DNA of 64,000 bases from Canna indica (Eukaryota > Streptophyta > Magnoliopsida > Zingiberales > Cannaceae). The first letter of the stretch is position 1. Every line of letters starts with the position of its first letter. Of the stretch, positions 1-10,138 are shown piece by piece. The position numbers and the translations under genes are program-made. The notes beneath the pieces are model-generated. The model worked only from the letters and a program-made list of their open reading frames with translations. It searched no databases and had not been told where the DNA came from. The stretch spans positions 47,448,001 to 47,512,000 of the forward strand of contig CP136895.1 of the NCBI GenBank assembly GCA_034359265.1, given 5' to 3'.

Positions 1-520
1 TGTCAAGAAAACAAGAAGGCTCATTCGGGCTTTCATCGAACACCTTGAGGGCGACCCCGGTTTCCCCCTTGGTTGAGCACCCCAGGTTTACCATAGAGGA
101 GAGATTAGGGTCTCCTCAAGCTCAAACTCTAAGAAAACACAATAAGAACTCAAAGAAAATTCAAGAATGAAACATAAACACCAAGCCGCCAAGAACGGCT
201 TCAAGAATTTGAATAAAAACTTGAAGAGATAGGGTAAACCACTCACCTTAATTTGGAAAGATGATTGGAGAAGAAAATCCAATCGACGGCCTTCAATTTT
301 GGCCCCGAAATCCGGCGGCTCAACCCCAAGGAAGAAGGGAGCAGGCGGCAGCTCCAGACCATGAGTCGACTCGGCTCATAAATTTCATATCTTACTTACC
401 CGAGCTCGCAAGCTCGCACCGGACCATGAGTCGACTCGGATCGACCACGAACTAGTCCGCTAGGCTAGCAAACACAAACATAAGAGGAAAATAATAAAAT
501 TAAACATCTAGGATATTACA
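1..520 (-). mobile_element. Ty3/gypsy-type LTR, family A, antisense, cut by window start
   Basis: This is the 5' part of an LTR read on the minus strand. Its right edge, CTAGGATATTACA, reverse-complements to a TGTAATATCC start. The stretch around 395-465 (ACCCGAGCTCGCAAGCTCGC, then ACCATGAGTCGACTCG) recurs at 12660-12721, and the block with CACTCACC and the CGACGGCC motif recurs at 4660-4710 and 12060-12110. It is therefore the same family as 2556-5050 and 10139-12721. No coding capacity is seen. The left end lies outside the window, so I cannot tell a solo LTR from part of an element. Confidence 0.7.
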
Positions 521-775
521 ATGTTAGATGTAAGGTTGTGATTGCATCTGATTAGATATAAGGTTGTGATTGCATCATGTAGATGGAGAGCTGTGATTGC
601 ATTTGGTTAGATGTGAGGTTGAGATTGCATCATGTTAAATAGGAGACTGTGATTGCATCTGGTTAGATGTAAGGCTGAGATTACATTATGTTAAATAGAG
701 GACTATGAGTGTATCATATTAGATGGAATGCTGTGATTTGATCCTATTTAAATGAAGGGCTGAGATTTCATTTCT
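521..775. repeat. Minisatellite, 28-bp period, about 9 units
   Basis: Degenerate units of the form TTAGATGTAAGGTTGTGATT followed by GCATCATG start at about 524, 552, 580, 607, 635, 663, 691, 719 and 748, so the spacing is almost exactly 28 bp. The array abuts the end of the family A LTR at 520 and runs into the family C LTR sequence. It has no start codon or sustained frame and is probably a local expansion inside or beside an LTR. Confidence 0.75.
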
Positions 776-2417
776 GATTTATTGATGGTAACATTGTTAT
801 ATTCGTTTGTAGCAATGATTTATTAAATAAATTTAAGATAATTATTCTATTATTCTAAATAATTATTTGGAGGCGTTAAGGTTAGCAAAAATATTCATGA
901 TATATATGAATTTTCACGTAATCGACATTCTGGATTCATTGGCGAGGTCTGTTTTGCCATTAGACCTTCGGATTTTAAAAATGGTAGACGGACGTCGCCT
1001 CATTTTGCATGCCAAGCTGAAAAATCATTTTTATATGTTTTTATGATTCTATTTGAGATGATTCATGGATATAGTAGTTAATGAGGTTAATCTTATCCTA
1101 GATCAGTGATTCCTATAACGAATTATTTTATCCTGTTGTTCCAGTCCATTAATTTACAATTGGAATTTCTTTTTGCACTACTTTCAAGATACACGTGCAT
1201 CCTTTCTTATAGTGCTATAATTCTATTTTTATGGTTGTTTATTTGTGCTGAGCATTCATGATTTATGAGCACTATTTCTACATATATATCTGTATGTGGT
1301 TGTGATGTATGGCAGGAGGAGGTGGAGGATGAGATATGCACTTGACATACCCTTTATTACCTGTTGATAGCACATCTTGTTTATGCTTATATACTTGCGT
1401 CTGTAGTGTTGTGATGTACTTGTTGCATTTCCCAGAAGCCGCGCTGGTGAGGGGAGGGTATGCCCCAAAGAGACAGTGTTGGCCTTATTCCGGAAGTTCT
1501 GCTGGTTAGGGGAGATCATACCCCAAAGAGATAGTCCGAAGACCCGAGCAGGTGATCTCCCCTAATAGGCTAGCTCGGAAGAACTAGTGCCGGTGAGGGG
1601 AGGGCATGCCCCAAAGAGACGACACTGAGCTGGGTGGTAGTTCGGCGACCACTCGTCTAGTTACCCTATGTGGCTATGTGGGACTGACGGGTCCGAGGAG
1701 CATGCATATGATTGAGGTGTTGCATTGTATGCATATGATTGCGGTGTTGCATCCATCCTATTTTATTATTGTGGATATGCTTATACTTATTGATGGATGC
1801 TTATACTTATTGCTGTGGATATGAGTAGAGTGGTGGATGTGTTACTGATGCTTGCTCAGTCATTTTTAAGGATATTTTATACTTGTTGAAGGATGTTGAT
1901 TTCATACATAGAGTTATGGATATATTATTGATGATTTCTTCTAACGTTGTTGTTCATTATGTATCAATTATTTGTGTTTTTATGCATGATGATTGAGTTG
2001 GTGAATTGAGGACTGATATGCTCACTAAGTCCTAGTTGGACTTACCTCTCATTACTGTGTTTTGCAGCACCTGAGTTAGATCAGAGAGGTACCAGGGTGC
2101 AGTAGAGCGGCTGGTGGCGGTAGAGCAGCGGGTCTCATGACATGTCGTGATCAGCGAGGAAACCGAGTATAGTCATTTTATGTTGTTGAGTCATGTAGAC
2201 TCGGTCATGTAGACTTTAAAGTTTTGAAAATAAATTGAACCTTTGGCATTTTTTTAATTAGTGGTTGGGTTTGTTTTAGAATTTGATGTTTTCCTTTAAG
2301 TTTTAAATGTCATAAAATGTTTGGGTTCATTACGTAATTATATATAGTTTATTTTGGGATTAGGCTTCGGGGTACGTGGCGTACCCTGGTCGGTCATACA
2401 GGATTTGGGGTGTGACA
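776..2417 (+). mobile_element. Ty3/gypsy-type LTR, family C, sense, 5' limit unclear
   Basis: The right end, GGATTTGGGGTGTGACA at 2401-2417, has the same form as the LTR ends at 39496 and 46986 (TTGGGGCGTGACA). About 350 bp before the end is a block also seen in the other gypsy LTRs here: a CTCACTAAGT segment, a pyrimidine-rich run, then TTTTGCAG at about 2060-2067. The LTR start was not located because the left part merges with the 28-bp array. The following sequence is antisense copia gag, so this is a truncated or solo LTR. Confidence 0.6.
1446..1620. repeat. Three degenerate direct repeats with an embedded 13-bp inverted repeat
   Basis: The unit GGTGAGGGGAGGGTATGCCC plus CAAAGAGAC occurs at 1446, 1504 (diverged) and 1592. 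In the middle copy TTAGGGGAGATCA (1506-1518) is perfectly complementary to TGATCTCCCCTAA (1553-1565), so the transcript could form a 13-bp stem with a 34-nt loop. It lies inside the family C LTR. Confidence 0.65.
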
Positions 2418-2555
2418 TTGCTCCCCCTACAAAAGAGCATGAGACCTTTGGTATCCAAATAGCTTTGGGTCCTTGGGGGTTAGAGGGCTGAGCTACCCAA
2501 AGTGTCTTAACTCCACCTGGGTTCATCTTAAATGCGCAATCATATATAGCATGCC
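2418..2555 (-). pseudogene. Sirevirus-like copia gag, C-terminal fragment
   Basis: On the minus strand this encodes the end of the same gag as 53608-55077. It contains the second CCHC-like knuckle region (HAIYDCAFKMNPGGVKTLWV), the NPQGPKAIWIPK segment and a diverged SCSFVGGA tail. It is separated from the rest of this gag (5051-5942) by an antisense family A LTR. Comparison with 29400-29900 shows that some hundreds of bases of coiled-coil coding sequence between the two parts are missing, so the interruption was more than a clean insertion. The left end is cut by the family C LTR. Confidence 0.75.
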
Positions 2556-5050
2556 TGTCACGCCCAAAATACAAGGTCACATGACTGGTCGGGGTATACG
2601 TGCCTATACCCCACAGCCTAACTCATGCACATGCCAACATCATAAGAATAAACAATAGTGGAAGGAAATCAACGAGTTGTTATTTCATCTAGAATCAAAA
2701 CAGAGTTCATCATAAACAAGTTTTAACAAATGAATAAAATGCGGAAATAATACATAAAGTCCAACAGACCGAAAACAATAAAATCTAAATAAAATGACAT
2801 AAATGCCCTCAAGGGCTACAACTCAAAAAGACCAACAAAAGTGCATAACACACTACCAAAAGACTCGACTACGATCCTAACTAGGACTGCTATGAGATCA
2901 TGTGACTCCTCTGCCCTCCAGCTGCGCCAAGTGCTCTAGCCCACCTCATCGGTCAGGCCCTGCAAAATAAAACAACAATAGCGGGTGAGTTCAAAGAACG
3001 CAATGAGCGGTTCTACCAACCCTCACAAAAATAAACATCACAGAAAAGATGCATAAGGTAAAACTCTTGACTCAAGCACGAAAAGGGTCACAAGGGAGTG
3101 ACCAGCTATCAGGCCATCCGACCACCACCTGCCCGAAGGCAGCCAACACCTATACGTTGAAGAGCAACATGCCTAAGCCTACCTTGCCCTAAGGCAACAA
3201 CACATACTAGGATAATTGGGAAGACCCTCTGAAATTATCCTAGTATAGAGAAACTCGGGAGCAATCGAGTAGGCCCTAAGGCAACAACACATACTAGGAT
3301 AATTGGAAAGGCCCTCCGAAGTTGCTCCACGAGATGCGCAGGGACATTCGGGATTCACCCATTCGAACTTGCCCCTTTAAGATATCACAGGAGTAATCGG
3401 GTAGGCCCTCCGAACTTACTCCTCTAAGATATCTCAAGAATAATCGGGTAGGCCCTCTGAACTCATTCCTTAAAAGCAACCTCGAGGATAATCGGGTAGG
3501 CCCTTCGAACTTATCCCATGAGGCCAAACCAGAACAATCGGGAAAGGCCGTCCGAACTTGTTCTGCATGTTGGGAATTAGCCATCCAACCTCCCGGGCCT
3601 AGCCCGCAATTCGGCTCCTCAATGAGCCCCTCCACCATTCATAAAGATATGGCACACCATGACCTAAGTCAAATTCTTTCCTACGATGTCTTAGGGGTGT
3701 TCATATTGGGAAGTGTCGCACACTCCAAAGCCCGACCCCAACTTCTAGACCTGTATGTTATAAACCCGTGTGGTTTTATTTCATGCATAAACTTCTCATA
3801 TTGGTTCATAACAAATTATGCTGACCATTTTCCCAATTTTAATTATGCAATTAAAATTTAGTTCACCATAATTAGGGTTTTGTTTTAAGGTTTTATTTTA
3901 GGGTTTTATTTTAGCTTACTGTTCTGCCCGAACTGATACATCTAATCCGAATCTGGTTCCAGAGTATGTCCTATGTTCCCAAACTATATTTTCTCGTCGA
4001 AACGATAGGTTTTATGACTATGTTCAGATAAATACATATATCACAGCAAGAAATTTAAAAATAGCACAGATTCATCATTTCAGCATGCAATTTCAGCATA
4101 GCCTAAAAATAAATCCGAAATTACTAGAAATTAAGCCCTTAATTATCATTTAAACAGAATATAAATCATGAGATAAATTCTCAATTTCCATGCTTAACAA
4201 CAATGCTAACAAGCACTAAAAACATCATGAACAAGAACAAGCACCATGATCAAGAACCCCTCTTTCAAGAACCCTCATGGCATCAACATCAAGATTCAAT
4301 TTTTTTTATTAAACATGATTTTATCTAAAAATCACAGATTAAACACAAGGCTTGCTTGAACATATAGGAACTCGATTTCATAAGCAATACAAAACATGGA
4401 TCTCAAGAACACCGAAAACTTTCGCTTAAGCATTTCGCCGAACACCTGGAGGGCACCCTAGATTCTCTCTTGGCCGAGCACCCCTAGGGTAAACCTAGGG
4501 CTGCCGAGCCACAAAGGGAGAGTCTTGGCCCTCCACCCATGATTCGGCACAAGAATTCAACACTCAAAATACACGGTTCGTTGAGAAAACACAACAATCA
4601 AGAATACGCCCAAAACTGCTCAAAACCAAGAAAGAACCCGAAAAAGGAGAGGTAAAATCACTCACCTAAATAGGAAGGATGAATAAAGGAGAAATCCTTG
4701 ATGACGGCCCTCGATTCTGGCTTCAAAAGATGACGGCTTGACTCAAGGGAGGGGACAAGAGGGGTGGCGGCTCACTCCAAGCCGCCGGCTTGGAGAGAGG
4801 GAGAGAGGAAGAGAGAGAGAGAGGGGTTGGCTCGGCTGGCTTCTCTCGGCTTGGCTCCAAAGGGGAGGAAGAAGGAGAAGGAGATGGGAGGAGCTCGGCG
4901 GCTAGCTGGCTTGGGGGCGGTGGCTTGCGAGAGAGAGAGGAAGGGGGCGGCTGGCTGGCTCCTGTTGCTGGCGGCTGACCTCTCTCCTATTGCTTGGGTG
5001 GTTCCAAATAGGGAGCTATAAGCCAAGGGGATGGGGTTTTGTGCTCCCTC
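2556..5050 (-). mobile_element. Ty3/gypsy-type LTR, family A, antisense, inside copia gag
   Basis: The left edge TGTCACGCCC (LTR 3' end on the minus strand) matches the left edge at 10139. Shared blocks include the CTGCGCCAAGTGCTCTAGCC segment (2932-2951, also near 10497), the region with AACCCGTGTGGTTTTATTTC (about 3764), and the purine-rich GGCTCGG region near 4740-4990. The right edge lacks the last few hundred bases seen at 12410-12721 and 395-520, so the copy is truncated. No internal coding region of the parent element is present. Apparent ORFs here (for example the one reading from gag into the LTR at 4772-5344) are chance fusions. Confidence 0.75.
3265..3570. repeat. Tandem repeat, about 47-bp period, in family A LTR
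   Basis: Units built on ATCGGGTAGGCCCTCCGAAC have the GGCCC anchor at about 3310, 3404, 3451, 3499 and 3546, with a decayed unit near 3357. A separate 33-bp direct duplication (CCCTAAGGCAACAACACATA and onward) sits at 3187 and 3274. The sister LTR at 10139 has expanded a different unit at a nearby place. Confidence 0.7.
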
Positions 5051-5942
5051 CTCAAGCTTTAAGTCCTTAAGCTCAAGTTTCAATCTATCATGGCATAAAT
5101 CAAATGAACTAGATTTTAATTTCTCATTTTTTGATTTTAATTCATGCACATTACAATTAAGAATCACATTTTCTTTCTTTAGCATCTTATTTTCCTTATC
5201 TTTTCTAACAAGCAAGACATACATCTTTCTACACTCATCTACTAACTCATCATATGACACGTTATGAGATCTAGTAGAACTAGCATTGTCATTTTCATTA
5301 GCATGACTAGGTGAAGGAGAGTGTACCACATCATTAGCATCCATGAGGCTAAGTTTGGATGTGGCTTCATAGTGATTGCTAGAGGGTGCTTCAAGTGAGT
5401 GAGAGGTGGAGGTGGAAGCACTTGACCTTCCTTGCTTTGTTCTTCATGGTTGGACAATTTTTCTTCACATGCCTCTTTTCTTTGCAAACATGACAAATTA
5501 CCTTTCTTTTTCGGCTCTTGGAGCTACTTCTTTTACTAGAAGAGCTATGGGCATCAAAACCAAGATTAGGGGTAGGTGAATGACCATTGTCATCACTACC
5601 TTCATTAAATGTACCAATTTCTTCAGTTTTAGCATGATCGTATAAAACATTCAAACTAGCCCATAAATCAAAAGCTATAGAGCAATGCATGACTTTTTCA
5701 AGAATGTCATTTGGTATGGTGGAAAGAATACAATTCATGGCATCTCCATTATACTTAAACATTTTCTTATCTAATTCACTGCAAGCATGCTTGACAACCT
5801 TAGACTCAATGAATTCTAGTCTTAACATGTTAAGGACACCAAAACCTTTAGTCTTTAAATATGTGTACATTCCATATTTCCAAAGACCAAAGTTCCAGGC
5901 ATCGAACCTAGGAGGTGAAGACGCTAAGCTCTCTAGTGCCAT
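5051..5942 (-). pseudogene. Sirevirus-like copia gag, N-terminal part
   Basis: Gag is the structural capsid protein that packages the element RNA. The minus-strand start at 5942 reads MALESLASSPPRFDAWNFGL, the same N-terminus as gag at 55077 and 28573. A basic stretch (SKSRKRKVICHVCKEK) leads into a zinc knuckle CHVCKEKRHVKKNC, where the usual G before H is R (CX2CX4HX4C). A frameshift near 5350-5400 then moves to the frame carrying VSYDELVDECRKMYVLL and a Lys/Glu/Asn-rich coiled coil. The gene breaks off at about 5050, at the family A LTR, and resumes at 2555. The PBS lies 54 bp upstream of the start. No protease, integrase or RT is attached. Confidence 0.8.
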
Positions 5943-5995
5943 TTGCCGGATCGAGAGACGATGTAGAGGACATGGTGAAATCTCAATCTACGACC

Positions 5996-6007
5996 GCTCT
6001 GATACCA
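5996..6007 (-). promoter_or_regulatory. Primer binding site, initiator Met tRNA type
   Basis: GCTCTGATACCA reverse-complements to TGGTATCAGAGC, the plant initiator methionine tRNA 3'-end complement used by most copia elements. It lies 2 bp from the LTR edge at 6010, as in the copies at 28506 and 55132. Confidence 0.9.
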
Positions 6008-7291
6008 AATATTGGTGAAATTGCCTACACTAGAGGGGGGTGAATAGTGTATTTACTAATTATTTTGCCTAATTCCGACTTTAAATGTTTCTTAAACTAC
6101 TTAGGCAATTCACAAGTTATGTAGCAAGCGGAAGCAAGAAAAACAATAAGTAATTCAGTACGCAAATGAAACAATGCTAACACTTTGATTTATAGTGGTT
6201 TGTCCCCAATGCCTACTCTACTACCTAAGCACCCCACTTAGGATTTCCAAACTAGTTTTACTAGATTAATTAGTTTCTTTACAATGAGGACTTTACACCA
6301 GAAAGTTTCCACTCTCAAACCGAAGGCACTTACACACTTGGAAGTATCCCGCCTTCCTACCGAGAGCACTCTCCCACCTCAACCTTAAGGACAGCTCAAA
6401 TAATCCTAGCAAACTATGTTTACACCGGTGGACTTGAACCTCAAACACCGAGCCTACTACCCAATTTCACGACTTACACTCTAGGTCTTACACTAACTCA
6501 AATACAAATAAATAAACAAGAAAATACAACTATAAATGGAGCAATAAATCAAACAATAAAGTACGTAGCTCCACAACAAGATTCCTAGCTTCCTCTTGAT
6601 GCCTTTGATGATGAAACTATTGTTGGCTTTAGGTTTTCAACCTTAGCCTTAATCTCGATTTTGATGGTTTTGATGATAACAAACATGGGACTAATGATTT
6701 CACAGAGAATATCTTTCAGGTTCCATATCGGTTAGTGCGCGACGTCCGCGATCAGAGAAATCAGATAAATCGACAAGGATGCTCGTCGACGCTCGGGAAT
6801 CTTCAAGAAAGGGAGTTTAGGTTTAGGGTACCTAGAAATTAATGTAATCCTCATAATGATGCATAAGAAACCCAAAAATCTATCCCGAACCCCAAACAAT
6901 GAAATTTCGGGACCACCCTGAAATTCACTAAGACTAGGGAGCTCCTTGGAGGGCTATATGATCCAAACCTTTTCTTGAAATAAAAAATAACGGTAATTGT
7001 TCCTTGGGTCAAAACTAGATAACGATGTATTTTTTAGGATTTTTTGGAAGCCTTTAACATATCCTTATTTGACCCGAAAGATTAGGAAATTTTCGTTTTA
7101 TACTAGATCCCAAGAACTAGATTTTGATCCTTAGGGATTTTGATTTTTTAGATATTTTTATTGAACTCAAATGAGGTATAATCCTTATATAACATTTATG
7201 TTTTAAAGTTATCATGTTATATAAGTAGACTTAGTCAAAACGGAACCAGAAGAACCAGGCAGAACATAAGCTGTCTACCTTCTTCAACTAC

Positions 7292-7518
7292 GGTTCGATC
7301 GACCGACCGAAGCCCAAAATGGGCAGTAGGCTTGGCAGTCGACCGACCTGCGTATAAGCCTAAGACGCAATCACATCGGTCGACTGACGGGTCGATCGAA
7401 GATTGCAGATTGTGCGATTTGAGGTTGGTGGTCGACCCATCGGTCGACTGACCAGAGAGAAAGGAAGAGCGGTCGAAGGACCGGTCGACTAGTTGGTCGA
7501 CCGACCATTCGATCGGCG
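7292..7518. repeat. GTCGACC-type palindromic repeat cluster in LTR
   Basis: Dense irregular copies of GGTCGACC, CGATCGACC and CGACTGACC. GGTCGACC is its own reverse complement. The cluster sits just upstream of the TATA box at 7569. The equivalent position in the other LTRs of the family holds the same kind of cluster (47510-47885, 49800-50085, 55990-56280) with different copy number and order. Confidence 0.85.
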
Positions 7519-7568
7519 GTCTACAACGGATAGTTTCCTATATGTTGAGTGTCGTTTCTTCAGCACGG

Positions 7569-7579
7569 TATAAATATAC
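7569..7579 (+). promoter_or_regulatory. LTR TATA box
   Basis: TATAAATATAC follows the palindromic cluster by about 50 bp. The same element occurs at 47937 (+), 49740-49749 (-) and 55931-55940 (-), and in diverged form at 27774. It is the likely Pol II core promoter of the copia LTR. Confidence 0.7.
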
Positions 7580-9136
7580 CCTCATATGATTCTTTCATTC
7601 TTCTTCCCTAACTTCTACATAGTTTATTGAGCATTTAAAGGGGAGTTTAAAGCCTTCCACGTGATTGACTGAAGCGTGCCTGTTCTTCCTCGAGTTCTTC
7701 TTCAAGCGCAAGCTCTGCTCCTCAACTCGGGAATTGATTCGAGTTCTACCTCCTGAAGAGTTGAAGGCTTAAGCTCTTTTCTCTTGTATTTTTAATTGTT
7801 ATTTGAAACTATTATTTGATTTGGGTTTGTGTGAAGACCAATGCTGTTAGGTCTTTGTTGTGTGCAAGTGGTTACCTGGTGTTAGGTGTAAAGCCACTCT
7901 TGTAAAATTAGTTGTTACTAGGATTAGTCTAGTTGTCCCTTAGGTTAAGGTGGGAAAGTGCTCTCGGTAGGAAGGCGGGATACTTCCGGGTGTGGAAGTG
8001 CCTTCGGTTGGAGAGCGGAGACTTTCTGGTGAAAAGTCCTCATTGTAAGGGAAACTCGATATAATCTAGTAAATCTAGTTTGAAAATCCTAAGCAGGGTG
8101 CTTAGGTAGTGGAGTAGGCATTGGGGCCGAACCACTATAAAATTCTTGTGTTTGCATTGTTTCATTTGATTGTGCTTAATTGGTTTTATATCGCTTCCGC
8201 ATATAATCATCGAATTGCATAATTGCCTAAACTAATTTAAGTAAACGATTAAAATTGGAATTAAGCTAATCAATTTAGTAAACACACTATTCACCCCCCC
8301 CCCTCTAGTGTCACCATTTCGCCCACAACAATGAAGGTAATCAATCAAAGAGATGAGAGATCAAAGCTAGGGTTTCCACAAGAATTGACTCAATAAAACT
8401 TGGAAATGATCACAAGATGACTCAAGAAAGTTAGGAGTGATCAAAAGTGTCAGGGGAAGGCTGGGGCAACCGAGTGACCAAAGGCATTTTGCCACTTTTT
8501 GGCACACTTCGGTCGACCGCTCGGTCGACTGACTTGCCTACTGCCAGTTTTTGGCAACATTCAGTCAACCGACTAGTCGACCGAAACTGGGCAGACTACT
8601 TGGTTTGGCTAATTTTTCTGCTCGTTTGTTCATTTCTGGGTTAAGTTAATAACTTTAAAACATAAATGTTATATAAGGATTACCCTCCATTTGGATTCAA
8701 TAAAAATATCTAAAAAATCAAAATCCTTAAGAATCAAAATCTAATTTTTAGGGTCTAGTACAAATTTCCGAAAAATGGAAATTTTATAATCTCCTGGGTC
8801 AAATATGGGTATGCTAAAGGTTTCAAAAATTACTTAAAAATATCTCATTATCTAGTTTTTACCCAAGGAACAATTACCGACACTTTTGGTGCTAAGAAAA
8901 TGTCTAGGTTATATAGCCCTCCAAGCAGCTCCATACACCATAAACCTAAATTCTATCTTCCCAAAGAATCCCGAGTGTCGACGAGCATCCTTGCCGATTT
9001 CTCCAATTTTTTTGATCGCGGACGTCGTGCGCTAACCGATACGATACCTGAAAATAATTCTCCATGAAATATTAGTTCCATGTTTGTTATCATCAAAACC
9101 GAGATTAAGACCAAGGTAGAAAACCTTAAGCCAATA

Positions 9137-10138
9137 GGGAATGGGCCAAGGAGGTCAATGACCAATTTGTAGAATGACCAACTGGTGTCTGAGCTGTGTA
9201 GCGATTTAGGGTGAAGTTATGAGACTTCGGATAATCTTTGACATAGAGGCTGCAGTCTACTTTCATTCTTGGCCAGAAGTAGTTGGCATGGAGGATTTTG
9301 GCCGCTAGGGATCTTCCTCCGATGTGGTTGCCACAGATGCCATCGTGGACTTGCACCATTATGGTGGCTACCCGAGGTTGGATGACACACTTGAGGAGTG
9401 GTCAGGAGTACCCTCTTTTGTAGAGTTGATTATCAAGGAATGTATAATAGCTTGCTATTCTTTTAAATTTATCTGGATTGGAAGTGTGTTCTGGGATCTT
9501 GCCTTGTTTGAGGTAATTTATGTAAAGAGTTATCTAGTATGTGCTTTGTTTGACTGTTTGGACCTCGGTCGAGATGTCGGCCGGTTCAATGCTCGGATGC
9601 ATAAGGACTTGATGAATGATCGACCTATTGTTTTGAGGGTTTTAGGTACTAGCGACTTTAGATAGCAGGTCGGCTCGAGTGTTTTCTTCTCGAGGTATGT
9701 GCCAAATCACACAACTATCAAATTTAGTGATTAAAAAAAATACTAGTGAGAGATACCTTTCAAAGGAGGGGTCCCTTCCTTGGCAGGTATCATTGACTTG
9801 TCCTACGACAAGTTGTGAGTCACTTTTCACGATTATGTTCCGAGCCTTCACTTCCCGGGCGAGTTTTAGCCTGGCGATCAGAGCTTCATACTCTGTCTGG
9901 TTGTTGCTAGATTTTAACTCGAATTGAAGGGACTATTCTAGGGTGATTCCTTGGCTATTTTCCAAAATGATACCTATCCTGCTTCTCTTTTCGTTGGTGG
10001 CGTCATCCATAAATAGCGTCCAAGTTTCAACCTATTTAGAAGTGTCTTCTTGGTCAATGAATTCAACGACGAAGTCGGCCAGAGCCTAGGGTTTGATGGG
10101 ACCCCAGGGCTGGTATTTGATGCTGAATTTTGAGAGTT
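9137..10138 (-). pseudogene. Tat-type Ty3/gypsy pol fragment: RNase H and integrase start
   Basis: Read on the minus strand from 10138 the order is: the RT-RNase H connection (FSIKYQPWGPIKP, ALADFVVEF), an RNase H domain (WTLFMDDATNEK, IIVKSDSQLVVGQVN, IPREENTRADLLSKVAST), then an integrase zinc finger (HDGICGNHIGGRSLAAKIL, YFWPRM) and the start of the catalytic core (VIDLLGPFPIG), where it is cut by the copia LTR. Stops and short frameshifts occur throughout. The RNase H with a PREEN..AD.LSK ending is typical of Tat-lineage elements. About 0.9 kb of RT coding sequence that should lie between this and 12722 is missing. Confidence 0.8.

Larger units (their letters stand above)
6621..8330 (+). 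mobile_element. Solo LTR of the same copia family, sense, nested in the antisense LTR
   Basis: Starts TGTTGGCTTTAGG (6621) and ends CCCACAACA (8330), 1,710 bp. It contains the palindromic GTCGACC cluster (7292-7518), a TATA box (7569), the block AGTGGAGTAGGCATTGGGGC near 8108 and the C-run plus CTCTAGTGT close to the end. No internal domain follows; antisense LTR sequence resumes at 8331. I could not find a matching 5-bp target duplication (ACTAT before, ATGAA after), so recombination or decay of the duplication is possible. Confidence 0.8.
6010..9136 (-). mobile_element. 5' LTR of antisense copia element, split by a nested LTR
   Basis: The LTR occupies 6010-6620 and 8331-9136. Its left edge TATTGGTGAAATTGCC and right edge TTAAGCCAATA correspond to TGTTGG and CCAACA in the intact LTR at 55146-56626, with a matching transition at each end. 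Without the insertion it is about 1.42 kb. It carries the shared blocks GTTTGTTATCATCAAAACC (near the LTR start) and GCCTACTCTACTACCTAAGC. The right side abuts Tat integrase sequence, so this element inserted into a Tat element. Confidence 0.8.

Noticed and set aside
4772..5344. 190-codon minus-strand ORF that looks like a gag fusion protein
   Set aside because: The N-terminal part is copia gag, but the C-terminal part is read-through into an inserted gypsy LTR. No relative has this fusion.
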